The position numbers and the translations under genes are program-made. This document shows positions 36,148 to 47,468 of a stretch of DNA of 64,000 nucleotides, in pieces. Positions within the stretch are counted from its first letter, which is position 1. Each line of letters opens with the position of its first letter. The notes beneath the pieces were generated by a model. It was not told where the DNA came from. It saw nothing but the letters and a program-made list of their open reading frames with translations, and did not search any database. The stretch comes from Phaseolus vulgaris (taxonomy: Eukaryota; Streptophyta; Magnoliopsida; Fabales; Fabaceae), in the NCBI RefSeq assembly GCF_000499845.2, contig NC_023751.2:30723475-30787474 (forward strand), given 5' to 3'.

Positions 36148-38514
36148 CAAATAATGTGAAGAGAGCAAGGAAGCATGTTCTCATCCAAGAATATGAGATG
36201 TTTAGGATGCGGAAAGGAGAAACAATTGTTGAGGTACAAAAAAGGTTTACCCATATTGTCAACCACCTTATGAGTCTTGGGAAGATGTTTGAAAAAGAGG
36301 AACTCAACATCAAAATCCTGAAGTGCCTAACAGCCCAAGGTCACTACTATCTCTGAGTCTAAAGATTTAACCTTTATGACCATTGCCTCACTGTTTGGAA
36401 AACTCAAAGAACATGAGTTAAAGATGAACAGGCTGAATGTTCAAGAAAGTGAGGATAAACATGTGAGGAACATTGGCTTGACGGCTGCTGGACACAAAAA
36501 CTGTCAAGATTCAAGTGATGACAGTGAAGGAAAAACTCTAAGTCTACTGACCAGGAAATTCAACAAATTCTTCAAGAAAAACAGCAACAAGAATCAATCT
36601 TCCAACATGTATAATAGCAAGAAACTTAATGATTTTATTCTAACAAATATATCTGCTTTGGATGTGGTGAACAGGGACATCTTAAAGTTGATTGCCCCCA
36701 ATAAAAAGAGCAAAGTGTAAAAAGGTCACAAGAAGTATGAGAAGAAAGGCAAATAAAAATGAGCATACAATGATGATTCATCCTCAAGCTCATCATCAAA
36801 GAAGATGAAGAAGCCAATCTGTGTTTTATGGCAAAGGATGAATCTGAATCAAGCAGTGTAAGTTCCAGCACTTCAATTAATTTCGAAAACTACAACCAAC
36901 TTCTCAATACTTTTAAAGAAACTCATGAAGAAGCTAACAAACTGACCCTTTCATATAATCGGTTGAAAGGCTTGAATAATTGGCTGAAAAAAAGAGTCAA
37001 AGCATTGAAAGAAGAGCTAGAAAACTTAAAAAATGATTTTGAAAATCTGGAATTGATTTACAAAAACTCTTCTTGCAAATGTGACTCAAGTGTTTGTGAA
37101 AATTTTGAATCTCTTGAAAAGAAGGTTCACTATCTTGTGAAAACTGTGGATAAGCTTTCAAAAGGAAAATCAAACTTTGAGATTGTTCTAGCATCTCAAA
37201 ATTGTGTTTTGGAAAATATGGACTGGGTTTTAATCCACAAAGCAAGAAAAGTGGTGTTTCAAAGCCTTATTCAACCACCAGGAAAAAAACAACCGATTGA
37301 AAAGTCGAAACAATCGATTTTTCATGCTTCTACTGTATGAAAAAAGGTCATTCTGTCAGATTCTGTAAATTAAAAAAAAAAATTGTTCCTAATGGTGTTA
37401 TGAAATGGATTCGTAAGGCTTCTAAAGATCCAGTTAATGCCAATGGACCCAAATTTGTTAGGGGACCAAACCTTGCTACTTGATCTTATCTCTTGCAGGC
37501 CTCCTTGATGGAAAATCAGCACATGTGGTACTTGGACAGTGGTTGTTCGAAGCATATGTCAGGGGATAAAACCAAATTTGTCAATTTTTTCCTCAAGCAT
37601 GAAGGTCATGTGACTTATGGTGACAACAACAAAGGGAAAATTCTTGGAAGAGGAACTATTGGTGATAAGAACTCATTCTTGATTCATGATATGTTGTTTG
37701 TGGAAGGACTTAAGCACAATCTCCTTAGCATAAACCACCTGTGTGATAAAGGTTATCAAGTAACCTTCAAGGCCAACATGTGTGAGATACGACTGCTCAA
37801 ATCACAAGAAGTATTGTTGATTGGTAAAAGAATCAACAATGTTTATCTTCTTGATATCTCACATTCTGCATCTCTTGGTTGCCTTCTCACCAAACATGAG
37901 GAATCATGGTTATGGCATAGAAGGATAACACATATTCACATGCATCATCTAAACAAGCTGATCTCTAAGGATCTTGTGGGAGGTTTACCCAAACTCAAGT
38001 TTGAGAAAGACCATATATATGTGAAGCATGTCAAAAAGGGAAGCAAATTAAATATTCTTTCAAATTGAAAAATGTAGTTTCTACTTCAAAACCCCTTGAA
38101 CTACTACACATGGATTTATTTGGTCCTTCAAGAACCATGAGTCTTGGTGGTAACTACTATGTTTTTGTTATAGTTGATAATTTCTCTAGATTCACATGGA
38201 CATTGTTCTTGAAATCCAAGACTGATGCATTTTCTGCATTCAAAACGCTTGTCAAGAGATTACAAAACATAAACTGCAGTAACATTTGTGTCATATGTGG
38301 TGATCATGGAGGGGAATTTCAAAATGAAAAATTTAGTTCTTTTTGTGAAAAATTTGGCATTTTTCATAACTTTTTTGCTTCTAGAACTCCCCAACAAAAT
38401 GGGGTTGTGGAAAGGAAAAACAAATCTCTTGAGGAACTTGCTAAAACCATGTTAAGTGATTCCTCTTTACCAAAATATTTTTGGGTTGATGTTGTAAGTC
38501 ATTCGTATACTGAA

Positions 38515-39050
38515 GTACATTAAAGGCTCTCCTGGAAAAGATTTTTTGTATGATCATAATAACCATACTAAAGTCGTGTTTTATTCAAATGTTGATTGGG
38601 CAGGATCTCCATTTGATAGAAGATCAACTTCTGATTATTGTGTCTCCATTGGTAATAACTTGATCTCTTGGAAGAGAAAGAAAGAAAGTGTTGTGGCGAG
38701 ATTTAGTGCAAAAGCATAATATAAAGTTATGGCATCGGCTACTTGTGAGCTTATTTGGCTTAAACAGATACTTAAAGAATTACAATTTGGAGAGGTCACT
38801 AAAATGACACTTATATATGATAATCAGGTTGCTCTTCATATTAATTCAAATCCAGTTTTTCATGAAAAGACCAAACATATTGAGATTGATTGTCATTTCA
38901 TTCGAGAAAAGATTATATTGGGAGATATCAAGACGGAGTTTGTTAATTCAAATAATCAATTAGTAGATATTTTTACTAAACCCTTACAAGGGCCTAAGAT
39001 TGATTACATTTGTAACAAGCTGGGTGCATATGATCAACTTGAGGGGGAGT
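38515..39050 (+). pseudogene. Copia family B RNase H / pol 3' end fused to A1
   Basis: Encodes, with one stop (TAA at about 38718), the copia RNase H tail: KGSPGKDFLYDHN, NVDWAGSPFDRRSTSDYCVS, MASATCELIWLKQILKEL, HEKTKHIEIDCHFIREK and VDIFTKPLQG. It ends at a polypurine tract (GAGGGGGAG) before the LTR at 39051. This LTR does not resemble the A1 LTR at 33373, so the 5' and 3' halves come from different families. Confidence 0.82.
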
Positions 39051-39215
39051 GTTAGATATAATTAGATATTATGAGATATTATAGATATTATTAGATAATT
39101 CATATTTATGTAATAGGCTTAACCCATATGTTTCTTTTCCGATATAGACATAATCTTATGTGTTCAATATACACAAGGGATTTACCCTATTCTTTCTTTT
39201 CCTTTAATAGTTATC
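39051..39215 (+). mobile_element. Copia family B 3' LTR, truncated
   Basis: Starts TGTTAGATATAATTAG directly after the polypurine tract. It is rich in GATATTAT words and appears to be cut off near 39215, where family C coding relics begin. The exact end is uncertain. Confidence 0.6.
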
Positions 39216-41136
39216 TTATGGGTTTGACTCTAAGATTGAAGAAGGTATGATAAAGATTTTAAAAGGAACATTTGTAATTGTAAATGGAGTGACAAAGAAT
39301 GGTATTTACGTGTAAACAATTTGACAGTGATCGCATATTCATTTGTGCTAGTTAGATTATGTAAGATAAGACAAATTTGTGACACATGTGGTTGGGCACA
39401 TCAACAAGAGGTGTTTGGTGGAGGTAGGAAAGCAGAATCTCCTAAGAGGTGATAGGTTGGAGGAGCTAGAGTTTTATGATCACTGCATACTGGAAAAATC
39501 TCACAGAGTGAATTTTGAAATTCATTAGCACATGTCTAGCAAACCGTTTGAGTATGCTCATGCATATCTATTGTGAATAGTGTTATTTCTTTAATATCAT
39601 AAACGGTTACTCGAGGAGGAGGGTATGAATCTATATCTTGAAAAGTAAGACTGAAACTTTTCAAAGTTTTAGGAACTGACACACCATAATAAGTAATCTG
39701 TGGAGGACCAAAACTTAAAGTACTCCTAACAAAAAAAATAGATTCAAATTTGTTTTATGGGAAATTAATGAGTTTTGTAGGAAAGAAGGTATAAAGAGGC
39801 ATAAAATAGTTACAAGTACATGACAACAAAAATGGAGTGACTAAGAAAATAAACAAAACCATTTTAGAAAGGGTGAGTTGTATGTTGCTGGGAGGTAGAT
39901 TGCCCAAGTCCTTTTAGGAAGAACCTGCAAACATTGTTGTATATTTGATAAATAGGAGTTCAATGTATAATTTGAATTGCAAGACTCCTAAAGAGATGTG
40001 GAGTGGAAAGTTAGCAGATTATGACAATCTATTGTTGTTTGGGGACTTGGAATTTGTGCATCACAAAAAGGATAAACTAGAAGCATGGACTAAGAGGCGT
40101 GTCTTTAATCGACAAGAAAAAGGAGTAAAGGGTATAAGTTATGAAGTTAGAACATGTGAAAGCTAGATTCTTCGTTAGTAGGAACGTCACATATGAGACT
40201 CAAATGAATTTTTAGTGTAAATTTCACATTAAGGTGGAACCTTCTTGTGATGGATCAAACCATTTAGAGAAAATAGATGATGCAACATCAAACAACAAAA
40301 AGCAACCTTTTTCCTCTAACTCAAGAAGGTTAGCTTACGCGTGATAAAGAGAGAAGGACAATCAAAACCTAAACAAAGGTTTGGGTATGCTGACCTTGTT
40401 TGTTATGTTTTGATAGTGGCTTAAGAGATAAAAGGTTTAGAGCCTAAAAGCTTCAAGGAGGCTAGAAAAGGTGTAAAAGGTCAGTAGGTTGTCATGGAGG
40501 AGGAGATTGAATCTCTGAGAAAAAAAATCACAAATGAAAACTTGTTTATCTTGCCATAGATCAAAAGTTGATAGAATGTAAGTGGGTGTTTAAGAACAAC
40601 GAGGGAATACCAGATTTGGAGAAATAGAGGTTCAAGACGAGATTGGTGGCAAAAGGTTTTATAAAAATGGAAAGAGCAGACTATAATAAGATATTTTCAC
40701 TTATGACAAAATATTGTTCAATAATTATTTTGATGTCAATAGTTAATTAGTACAATTTGGTGTTAGAATAGTTGGACGAAATACCCCTTTTGTACATGTA
40801 ATCTTTGAGGAGACCATTTACATGCAACAATCTGTGAGTTTTTTAGACTATTAGGGAAAAATTTATGGCTTAAAATCTTTGTATGACTTGAAACAAAGTC
40901 CAAGACAATAAATATTTGATTATTTTCTGAGGAAAACGAGATTCTATAGGAACAATTATGATAATTTTATTTACATTTTTAAAGGAAAATGTGTGTTATT
41001 CTTGCTCTTATATATAAATAATATATTTATAATTAGTCAATATAAAAATGAAATAAAGGAGTTCAAAGAAAAATTAGGTTTGAAGTTTGAAATGAATAAT
41101 CTTGACATGTAAGGCTAATATTTAGATGGACATATG
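39216..41136 (+). pseudogene. Copia family C pol relic, 5' part
   Basis: Degenerate Ty1/copia coding DNA with many stops and shifts. In order: GAG-pre-integrase (LEELEFYDHCILEKSHRVNF near 39460), an integrase tail (INRSSMYNLNCKTPKEMWSG near 39950-40010) and reverse transcriptase. The RT part (40490-41136) shows the EEIESLR, LIECKWVFK and QSPRQ regions and a decayed LLLYVDD region near 41010. It stops at the insertion point of the family A LTR, and its 3' part resumes at 51669. Confidence 0.8.
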
Positions 41137-43321
41137 TGTTGATCTAGAGTAGTCAATGACTTTGAAGAATCCAAATTCGTGTGTTTAATGCAAGGCTAGA
41201 GTTGCTGTTGTGTTTAGATAGGATCTGGGTAGTTTAAATGTGTAATCCACTCTTTGTTGAATCTAAAGCTTATGTGTTTTAAAACCTTTTTTTAAAGTTT
41301 AAAGTCTTTTTCAAACTAAGTGAAACACAACATGTTATTTTGTCGAAACAACCGATTGTTAAAGGTTGAAAATTGTTTTAGTTGATTGACTTGTTGTCAC
41401 ACCAAAACAATCGATTGTTTCGTGGTTTCAATCGATTATGTTAGAATATATGGCTTTAAACTGGAGGGGGGTGAATTGTTTAAAGAGGGTTTTTAGAAAC
41501 TTTTAAGCCTTGAATGAAAATGCTTCAAGAAAACCTTGATTAAGAAATCAGTTTTTCAAAACACAAAGCAAAAGGCACAATACTAGTAAAAACAATCGGT
41601 TGTTTATACCAGTTAGCAAATATCAAAACTGAATTTAAAGAGATAGGGAAAGAGAGATTGCACACAGATGTTTATACTGGTTCACTCCAATACCAGAGCT
41701 ACATTCAGTCTTCTCAGAACCCTGAGGAAATCCACTAAGCAATCACAACTTGATAACTTACACAACAACCAAGATAATGACCTTGAACATCTCAAGAAAC
41801 ACACTCTCCTTGGCCAACACACCAAAACCAAGATTGCTGATCTTGATCCCCTCAAGAACACACAACCAATCTCAGCAAACACAGAAACGAAACTTGTTTT
41901 CACAGAGTACAAGAATTACACTTGTTACAGAAGATAATCTGAAATCAATACAAGCAGAATCCTATTCCACAAACTTTGATCAATCACAAACTTTCAGCAA
42001 TCTCTACTCTTTGAAAAACTCAAAAACTCTTAGCAAAAACTTGTCAAAGATTAATTCCCAAATCTGTTTTTCTGAATTTATTCAAAGATGTAGTTTGTTA
42101 TCAAATCTTAACAAACTCTTAAATTGCATTAAAAGATTGGTCAAAGCATTTAATGACTGGAGCGTAAGTAGTTAAAATCATTTAAAGCTCAGTCAAAGAT
42201 AAAACAGTTTTTCTGTTATGGTCCCAAAACAAACAATCGGTTGTTTTGGTTCTTAACAGTTCAACCATTTGAAAAACAATTTTCAATCTTTTTCAAAACA
42301 CCTAAGTATAAACAATCGGTTGTTTCAACAAAAGAATCGGTTGTTTTAACTTAGTCTGAAAACATTTTATCTTTACAAAGATTGAGATGCTTTATGCTTT
42401 AGATTCGATCAAGGGGTGGATTACAAAACTCAAACTACCCCAGAACTATACTAAATCAGCACATCAACAGCAAGCACAGCCAAGGCTTCAACATCCTTCA
42501 AAGGGTTTGGATTCTTCAAAGCTTGAACACCACTTGGTTCAACAGATTGTATATTTGAAAATCCTAACAAAATTATGTTTTGTTAGTTAAGTGTGTTTTA
42601 AATGATTTCCAACTGAATACGTTCTTCTATTAAATGCTTTGACCAATTTTTGAAAGATTATAAATAGTTTGTTTTGGTTTTATAACAAAAAAAAAACAGA
42701 TTTGAGTTTTTTTAGTTGTGAAAGATTGCTTTCAAGCTTTGAACATTCACAAAAAGCTTTGGGTTTTCTCAAGAGAGGGTGGAATAGGATTACATTTGTA
42801 TTGATTTTAGATTGTTCTGTAAACAAGTATAATTCGTTCTGAATTTTCTGTAAATTCTGGTATTGTTGCCAAGGAGTGTTGTTTGCTCTTGAGGTGGTCA
42901 AGATCAACATTCTTAGTGTGTGTTGTGACAAAGTGAGTCTGTTTCTTGAAGGGTTGAAGGTCATTATTTTGGTGGTTTGTGTGTAATCTGTATTGATTGC
43001 TTAGTGGATTGGCCAGTGACTTCTGCGAACTGGATGTAACTCTTGGTTTAAGAGTGAACCAGTATAAACTGTTTGTGTATCTCTTTCTTCCCTTAAACTC
43101 CTTTAAATTCAGTTGTTATTGATTTACTGGTATAAACAACCGATTGTTTCGAAGAAACAACGGATTGTTTTTCTGGTGCCTTTTTGTTTTGTGCTTAATT
43201 TCTTGGCTAACTGAATTTCTGATTGAGTTTCATATAAAGGATTTTGTTCTAGCTGAAAAAGTTCTCAAAAACCCCTCTTAAACAATTCAGCCCCCTCTCG
43301 TTTAAGACCTATATTATAACA
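41137..43321 (+). mobile_element. Copia family A LTR (element A2), split by a solo LTR
   Basis: Begins TGTTGATCTAGAG after the target copy ATATG (41132-41136) and ends ATTATAACA, followed by ATTGACATCAAGAGC. Without the nested D LTR it is about 1.07 kb. TATAAATA lies near 42659. Its continuation on both sides of the nested element aligns with the uninterrupted LTR at 50600-51668. Confidence 0.85.
41439..42544 (-). mobile_element. Solo LTR of copia D inside the A2 LTR
   Basis: Starts TGTTAGAATATATGG and ends GGTTCAACA, 1106 bp. Flanks are GATTA (41434-41438) and GATTG (42545-42549), a 5-bp duplication with one mutation. No internal domain is present, so it is a solo LTR left by LTR-LTR recombination. 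Its frames of up to 141 codons on the plus strand are not genes. Confidence 0.9.
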
Positions 43322-43381
43322 ATTGACATCAAGAGCTTGGTACTTGAAAAATACTCAAGTTTGATCCTAAAATCTTTTTTA

Positions 43382-45114
43382 ATGGTTGAAAAATTACCTT
43401 TTGGGGAGGGTGCCTCAATTAACAGACCACCCATGTTCTGTGGTTTGAATTATCAATTTTGGAAAGTTAGAATGAAAATATTTGTTGAATCTCTTGATAA
43501 AGGAATTTGGGATGCAATTGAAAATGACACTTTTATTCGTAAATTTGAAAAGGATGGATTTTCCATTGAAAAACCTTGGTCCTAATGAACTAATGCAGAA
43601 AATAAAAAGGTCAAGATTGATTGTATTGCCAAGAATATCATAACATCTACTTTGAATTCGGATGAATTTTTTAGGATATCACAATGTTCATTGGCCAAGG
43701 GGATGTGGGACACTTTGGAAGTCACCCATGAAGGAACAAATGATGTGAAGAGAGCAAGGAAACATACTCTAATACAAGAGTATGAGATGTACAGAATGCT
43801 TAAGGGAGAATCTATTGTTGAAGTGCAAAAGAGGTTCACTCACATCATCAACCATCTTATGAGCCTTAGGAAAACCTTTGATAAAGAAGAACTAAACATC
43901 AAGATTCTCAAGTGCCTTGATAGATCTTGGCAACCTAAGGTAACAGAAATTTCTGAATCAAAAAATTTGACATCCTTAACAACGGCTTCATTGTTTGGTA
44001 AGCTTAGAGAACATGAGTTAGAAATGAATAGACTCAATGTTCAAGAAAGTGAAGACAAGCATGTGAGAAACATTGCCTGAAAGTTGTCAAGCACAAAAGT
44101 ACAAGATTCAAGCGATGAAAGTGATGAAGAAAACCTTAGCTTGTTGTCCAAGAAGTTTAGTAAATTCTTGAAGAGAAATCGCAACAAAGAAGTCAACAAA
44201 GAAAGGTATGGAAACAAGAAAATTAGTGATTTCAATTCTAACAATTATACTTGTTTTGGTTGTGGTGAACAATGGCATATAAAAGCTAATTGCCCAAATA
44301 ATGAAAGCAATGAAAAGAAGTCAAGCTACAAGGAAAAGAAGGGAAAATCAAGAAGAGCATATATTGTTGGGGATGAAAATGAAGTCTCCTCATCAAACTC
44401 CTCATTAAGTGAAGATGAAAAAGCCAACATATGCTTAGTGGCAGAAGAAGATGATGATTCAAGCAGCTCAAGCAGTGTAAGTTCATGTGCTTCCCTAAGA
44501 GCTGAAAATTATAGTCAATTGTTTCAAGCTTTTAAAGAAACTCATGAAGAAGTTAACCGATTGGCTCTCTCAAACAACCGATTGAAAGGGTTGAATAACA
44601 AGCTTGAAAAAAGGGTCAAGACACTTGAAGAAGAGCTGGAAAAATCAAAAAATGATTTTGAAAAGCTTTGCAAAAACTCTTCTTGTGTGTGACTCTCTTG
44701 TTTGTGAAAATCTTGAAAAGAAAGTTCATCATCTTGTTAGAACTGTGGATAAGCTTTCAAAGGGAAAATCCAACTTTGATAATGTCTTGGCATCTCAAAA
44801 GTGTGTTTTTGGAAGAGCTGGATTAGGCTTTAATCCACAGAACAAACAAGACAAGTTTTCAAAGTCTTTCTCAAAACTGTCAGGAAAACAACCGATTGTT
44901 AAGTCGAAACAACTGATTGTTACATGCTTTTATTGTATGAAAAGATGTCATTTAGTCAGATTCTGTAAACTAAGAAAATATTTTGTTCCCAAAGGTTTCA
45001 TGAAATGGATTCCCAAAGGTTGTGAGGTTTCAAATGAAAAAAATAAATCAAATGGACCCACATTTGTAAGGGGACCAAATCTTGTTGCTTGCATTCATTT
45101 TGATGCAGAGATAC
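43382..45114 (+). pseudogene. Copia A2 gag, truncated by the gypsy element
   Basis: Starts MVEKLPFGEGASINRPPMFC. Stops at about 43583, 44078 and 44690 break the frame. Recognisable parts are the gag core (DVKRARKHTLIQEYEMYR, VQKRFTHIINHLMSL), a CX2CX4HX4C knuckle (CFGCGEQWHIKANC, near 44255), a serine/acidic linker and a coiled coil. A second cysteine region (CFYCMKRCHLVRFC) follows near 44925. It ends where the gypsy LTR begins at 45115. Downstream protease, integrase and RT of A2 are missing. Confidence 0.85.
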
Positions 45115-46110
45115 TGATGAGAATCAAATAAAGGAGGCTTTTATTAATGGAGGAAGAGGACATCCACCCTCACATTTGAAGTTCTTCCTTCTAGTCTTCT
45201 CAAAATTAAAAGAAGACATAAAATAAAGATGAGGCCCAAGCCCAAGCCCAAGAAGGCCAAAGCCCAAAGAGCCCAAGTCCATCCCATGAGGGGCAAGGCC
45301 AAGCTTTGAAATACTCTTGTATAGTTTTAGGAGGTGTGGTTATTAAATAAAGGTGTGTGAAAATGTAAAATAAAGTCACATTGTCCATGTGACTTAGGAG
45401 AGTGGTGTAGGTATAGTTTTTGGGAGGTGTCATAGTAGAAAAAGGTCACACCTCCCATGTGACTTGTTTTTGGTGGGAATTTCAAATGAGTTTATTTGAA
45501 ATTTCCCACCTATTTTTCAGCACCTTAGGCTATAAATAGAGGTGCTTCCTTTGTAAAATTCAGATTTGAATTTTATCTAAAGAAACTATACTCAAAATTG
45601 GAGTGAGCATTTGGAGAGCTTTGAGCTTCTTCTCTAGTCTTATCTTGAAGGACCATGGTTTCCTCAAGTGGCGGCTTCCACACTCATCTAGGAGCATCCA
45701 TACTTCTAGTGGCGTGATCATCCAACCTATCTTCCATCTTCATGAGCATTCTCTTCTCCTTCCTTTCTTCTTCTTCAATTGTTCATGTTACCTTGTGTTT
45801 TTGAGTTGTCTAGCTTTCGGTTTTTTCTATTTTCAGCACCTATATTCTGTTTTGTTTTTAAATTCTGTTCAGTTCTTTTGTTTAGTAGCTTAATTCTGTT
45901 CGGTTGATCTAGTTTCTATTTCTTTGTTGATTCAATTTGACAATATTTGGTTCATCCAAATGAGTTTGGGATTTGGTACTTGTTATTGGTGAGTTCTTAA
46001 TCTTAGAACCATGATCCAACTTCTAAGAAAGTGCCTCTACATTTTCCAGCTCAAGGTGATTCCTCAAAGTGTCAAGAATCTTGTTCTATGTGGCTATTGG
46101 AATCACATCA
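45115..46110 (+). repeat. 5' LTR of gypsy element E
   Basis: Starts TGATGAGAATCAAATAAAGG and probably ends AATCACATCA directly before the primer-binding site. Contains a TATAAATA box at 45531-45538, so transcription likely starts near 45565. Frames inside it (for example 45603-45893) recur identically in the other LTR and are not genes. Confidence 0.85.
45531..45538 (+). promoter_or_regulatory. TATA box in the gypsy E 5' LTR
   Basis: TATAAATA within GGCTATAAATAGAGG. The same box is at 49198-49205 in the 3' LTR, from which it could drive transcription into adjacent DNA. Confidence 0.7.
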
Positions 46111-47468
46111 TGTGGTATCATGAGTCTTAGGTTCATTCTTGTTTAATTGTTGAGTTGTGTGCACTTTATTTCAAGAGCTCTTTTTAATTTCTTGCAATTT
46201 AAGTTTCTGTTTTAGAATTTTAATTGAGTATTCTTGCTGTTTTTCTTTTGCTCCAAGTGTTTGTGGAAAGGTTTATGGCACTCATAATTCTTATGAGTAT
46301 GGTTGCTCTTTTGGAATGGCATTATCCTTCCTAGAGTTTACCTTAAGCTTCCTTTCACTTGTTACAATTTGTGTTGTGTCTTTTAATTTTTGAATCATGT
46401 CAAGTTTTGTCTTAAGTCATGTTATTCCATATATGTCATTACTTCTAGTAGTACTTTTATTGTTTTGATTGTTTCTTGCTTTAGTGTCATATAATTTTCT
46501 GAATTGATGTTGATCCTTTGAGCATTTTCTTTTTAGCATTGAGTTCATACTTGTATTCTAGACCTATACAAGTTCCAATACATCATTTTCTATTATGTCT
46601 TTGATAGTTCATCATTCTGTTTTTTTATTCCTATTAAGATTCCTCTGTTTCTGAAAAGAGTGCTTACTGTTTTTCCTTATTGCAACTGATTTACGTACTG
46701 TAAAATTCTGAAATTCTGGATTTGAGATATTCAAAGTGTTAGAAAAGAATAGAAAAAAGAATCATTCAAAAATATGAAGTACACAAAAAATGATAAATAA
46801 AATAAAAAAAGTGTACATTCCTGCCGAAAAAAATACGGTAATCTGGCAGTGATTTTAAAAAATTTATTTCTCTCAATTGGCTTACTGTTTTTAATTGATT
46901 CCAGTGCCATTTTTGAGTTAACATCTTGAAGTTTCTGTGGTAAAAATTTCATAATCCAGTTCGCTCTACAACGTTCCAGTTAAATCAGTGAATATCAAAC
47001 ACAGTTTGCATAAAAAAAAATAATTTCCAGTAGCTAAATTTTTTTTGTTTTCTTCATCTACTCTAGTGCTTTTCCTTAGGTAATCTTTTGTGTGCCTACT
47101 TTTCTCATTGAGTTCTTTATTTTCTTGATTGTCTTTCATTCTTACTCTTTGAGTTTGTCTTACATATAGTATTCCTTTTGCAATTACCTTTCCTTGCTTA
47201 TACCTTTTCTTGTTTGTCTTTATTGTTTCTTTGGTTTTGTGGTGGTTTGCTCTTAAGATTGGTGTGCTTGCTTTGACATATTTCATTTGAGGATTCCAAG
47301 GCCTCAAGATCAGATTGGTGCAAGAACATTATTTCTTTGAGAGTGATATCTTTTCAGCCTTAGTTCATTTCGGCAGTTTCATTGCCAAAAAGCTCACTGT
47401 TTTTGCTAATTTTGTTTCTTAACTTGTTTGCTGTTTTTGTGTGTTTGCTGTTTTTTTTTATTTGCAAA

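Larger units (their letters stand above)
34497..38520 (+). pseudogene. Copia A1 gag-protease-integrase region, degenerate and interrupted
   Basis: Gag opens MVDKLPFREGPSINR at 34497, then frameshifts. It is split by the antisense insertion at 34851-36147 and resumes at 36153 with NVKRARKHVLIQEYEMFR. Coiled-coil-like gag sequence runs to about 37340. Protease shows the WYLDSGCSKHMSG active-site region (about 37525-37560). The GAG-pre-integrase HxxxH region is present, but its CxxC cysteines are replaced (VKHVKKGSK). Integrase core residues are visible: MDLFGP, GDHGGEF and NGVVERKN. A TGA near 38066 breaks the frame. Reverse transcriptase is absent: integrase stops near 38520 and joins RNase H of another family. 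Non-functional. Confidence 0.85.

Noticed and set aside
36828..37340. 170-codon coiled-coil frame considered as a host gene
   Set aside because: Aligns with the gag region of A2 (44480-44690) and lies between gag and protease of A1; it is retrotransposon gag.
41668..42175. Plus-strand frames of 89 and 141 codons
   Set aside because: They lie wholly inside the solo LTR of copia D, recur in frame-shifted form in the other D LTR, and are low complexity.
45206..45433. Minus-strand 75-codon frame, repeated identically at 48873-49100
   Set aside because: Identical only because both are the same part of the two gypsy LTRs; no domain.
45603..45893. 96-codon frame repeated at 49270-49560
   Set aside because: LTR sequence of gypsy element E downstream of its TATA box; no conserved protein motif.
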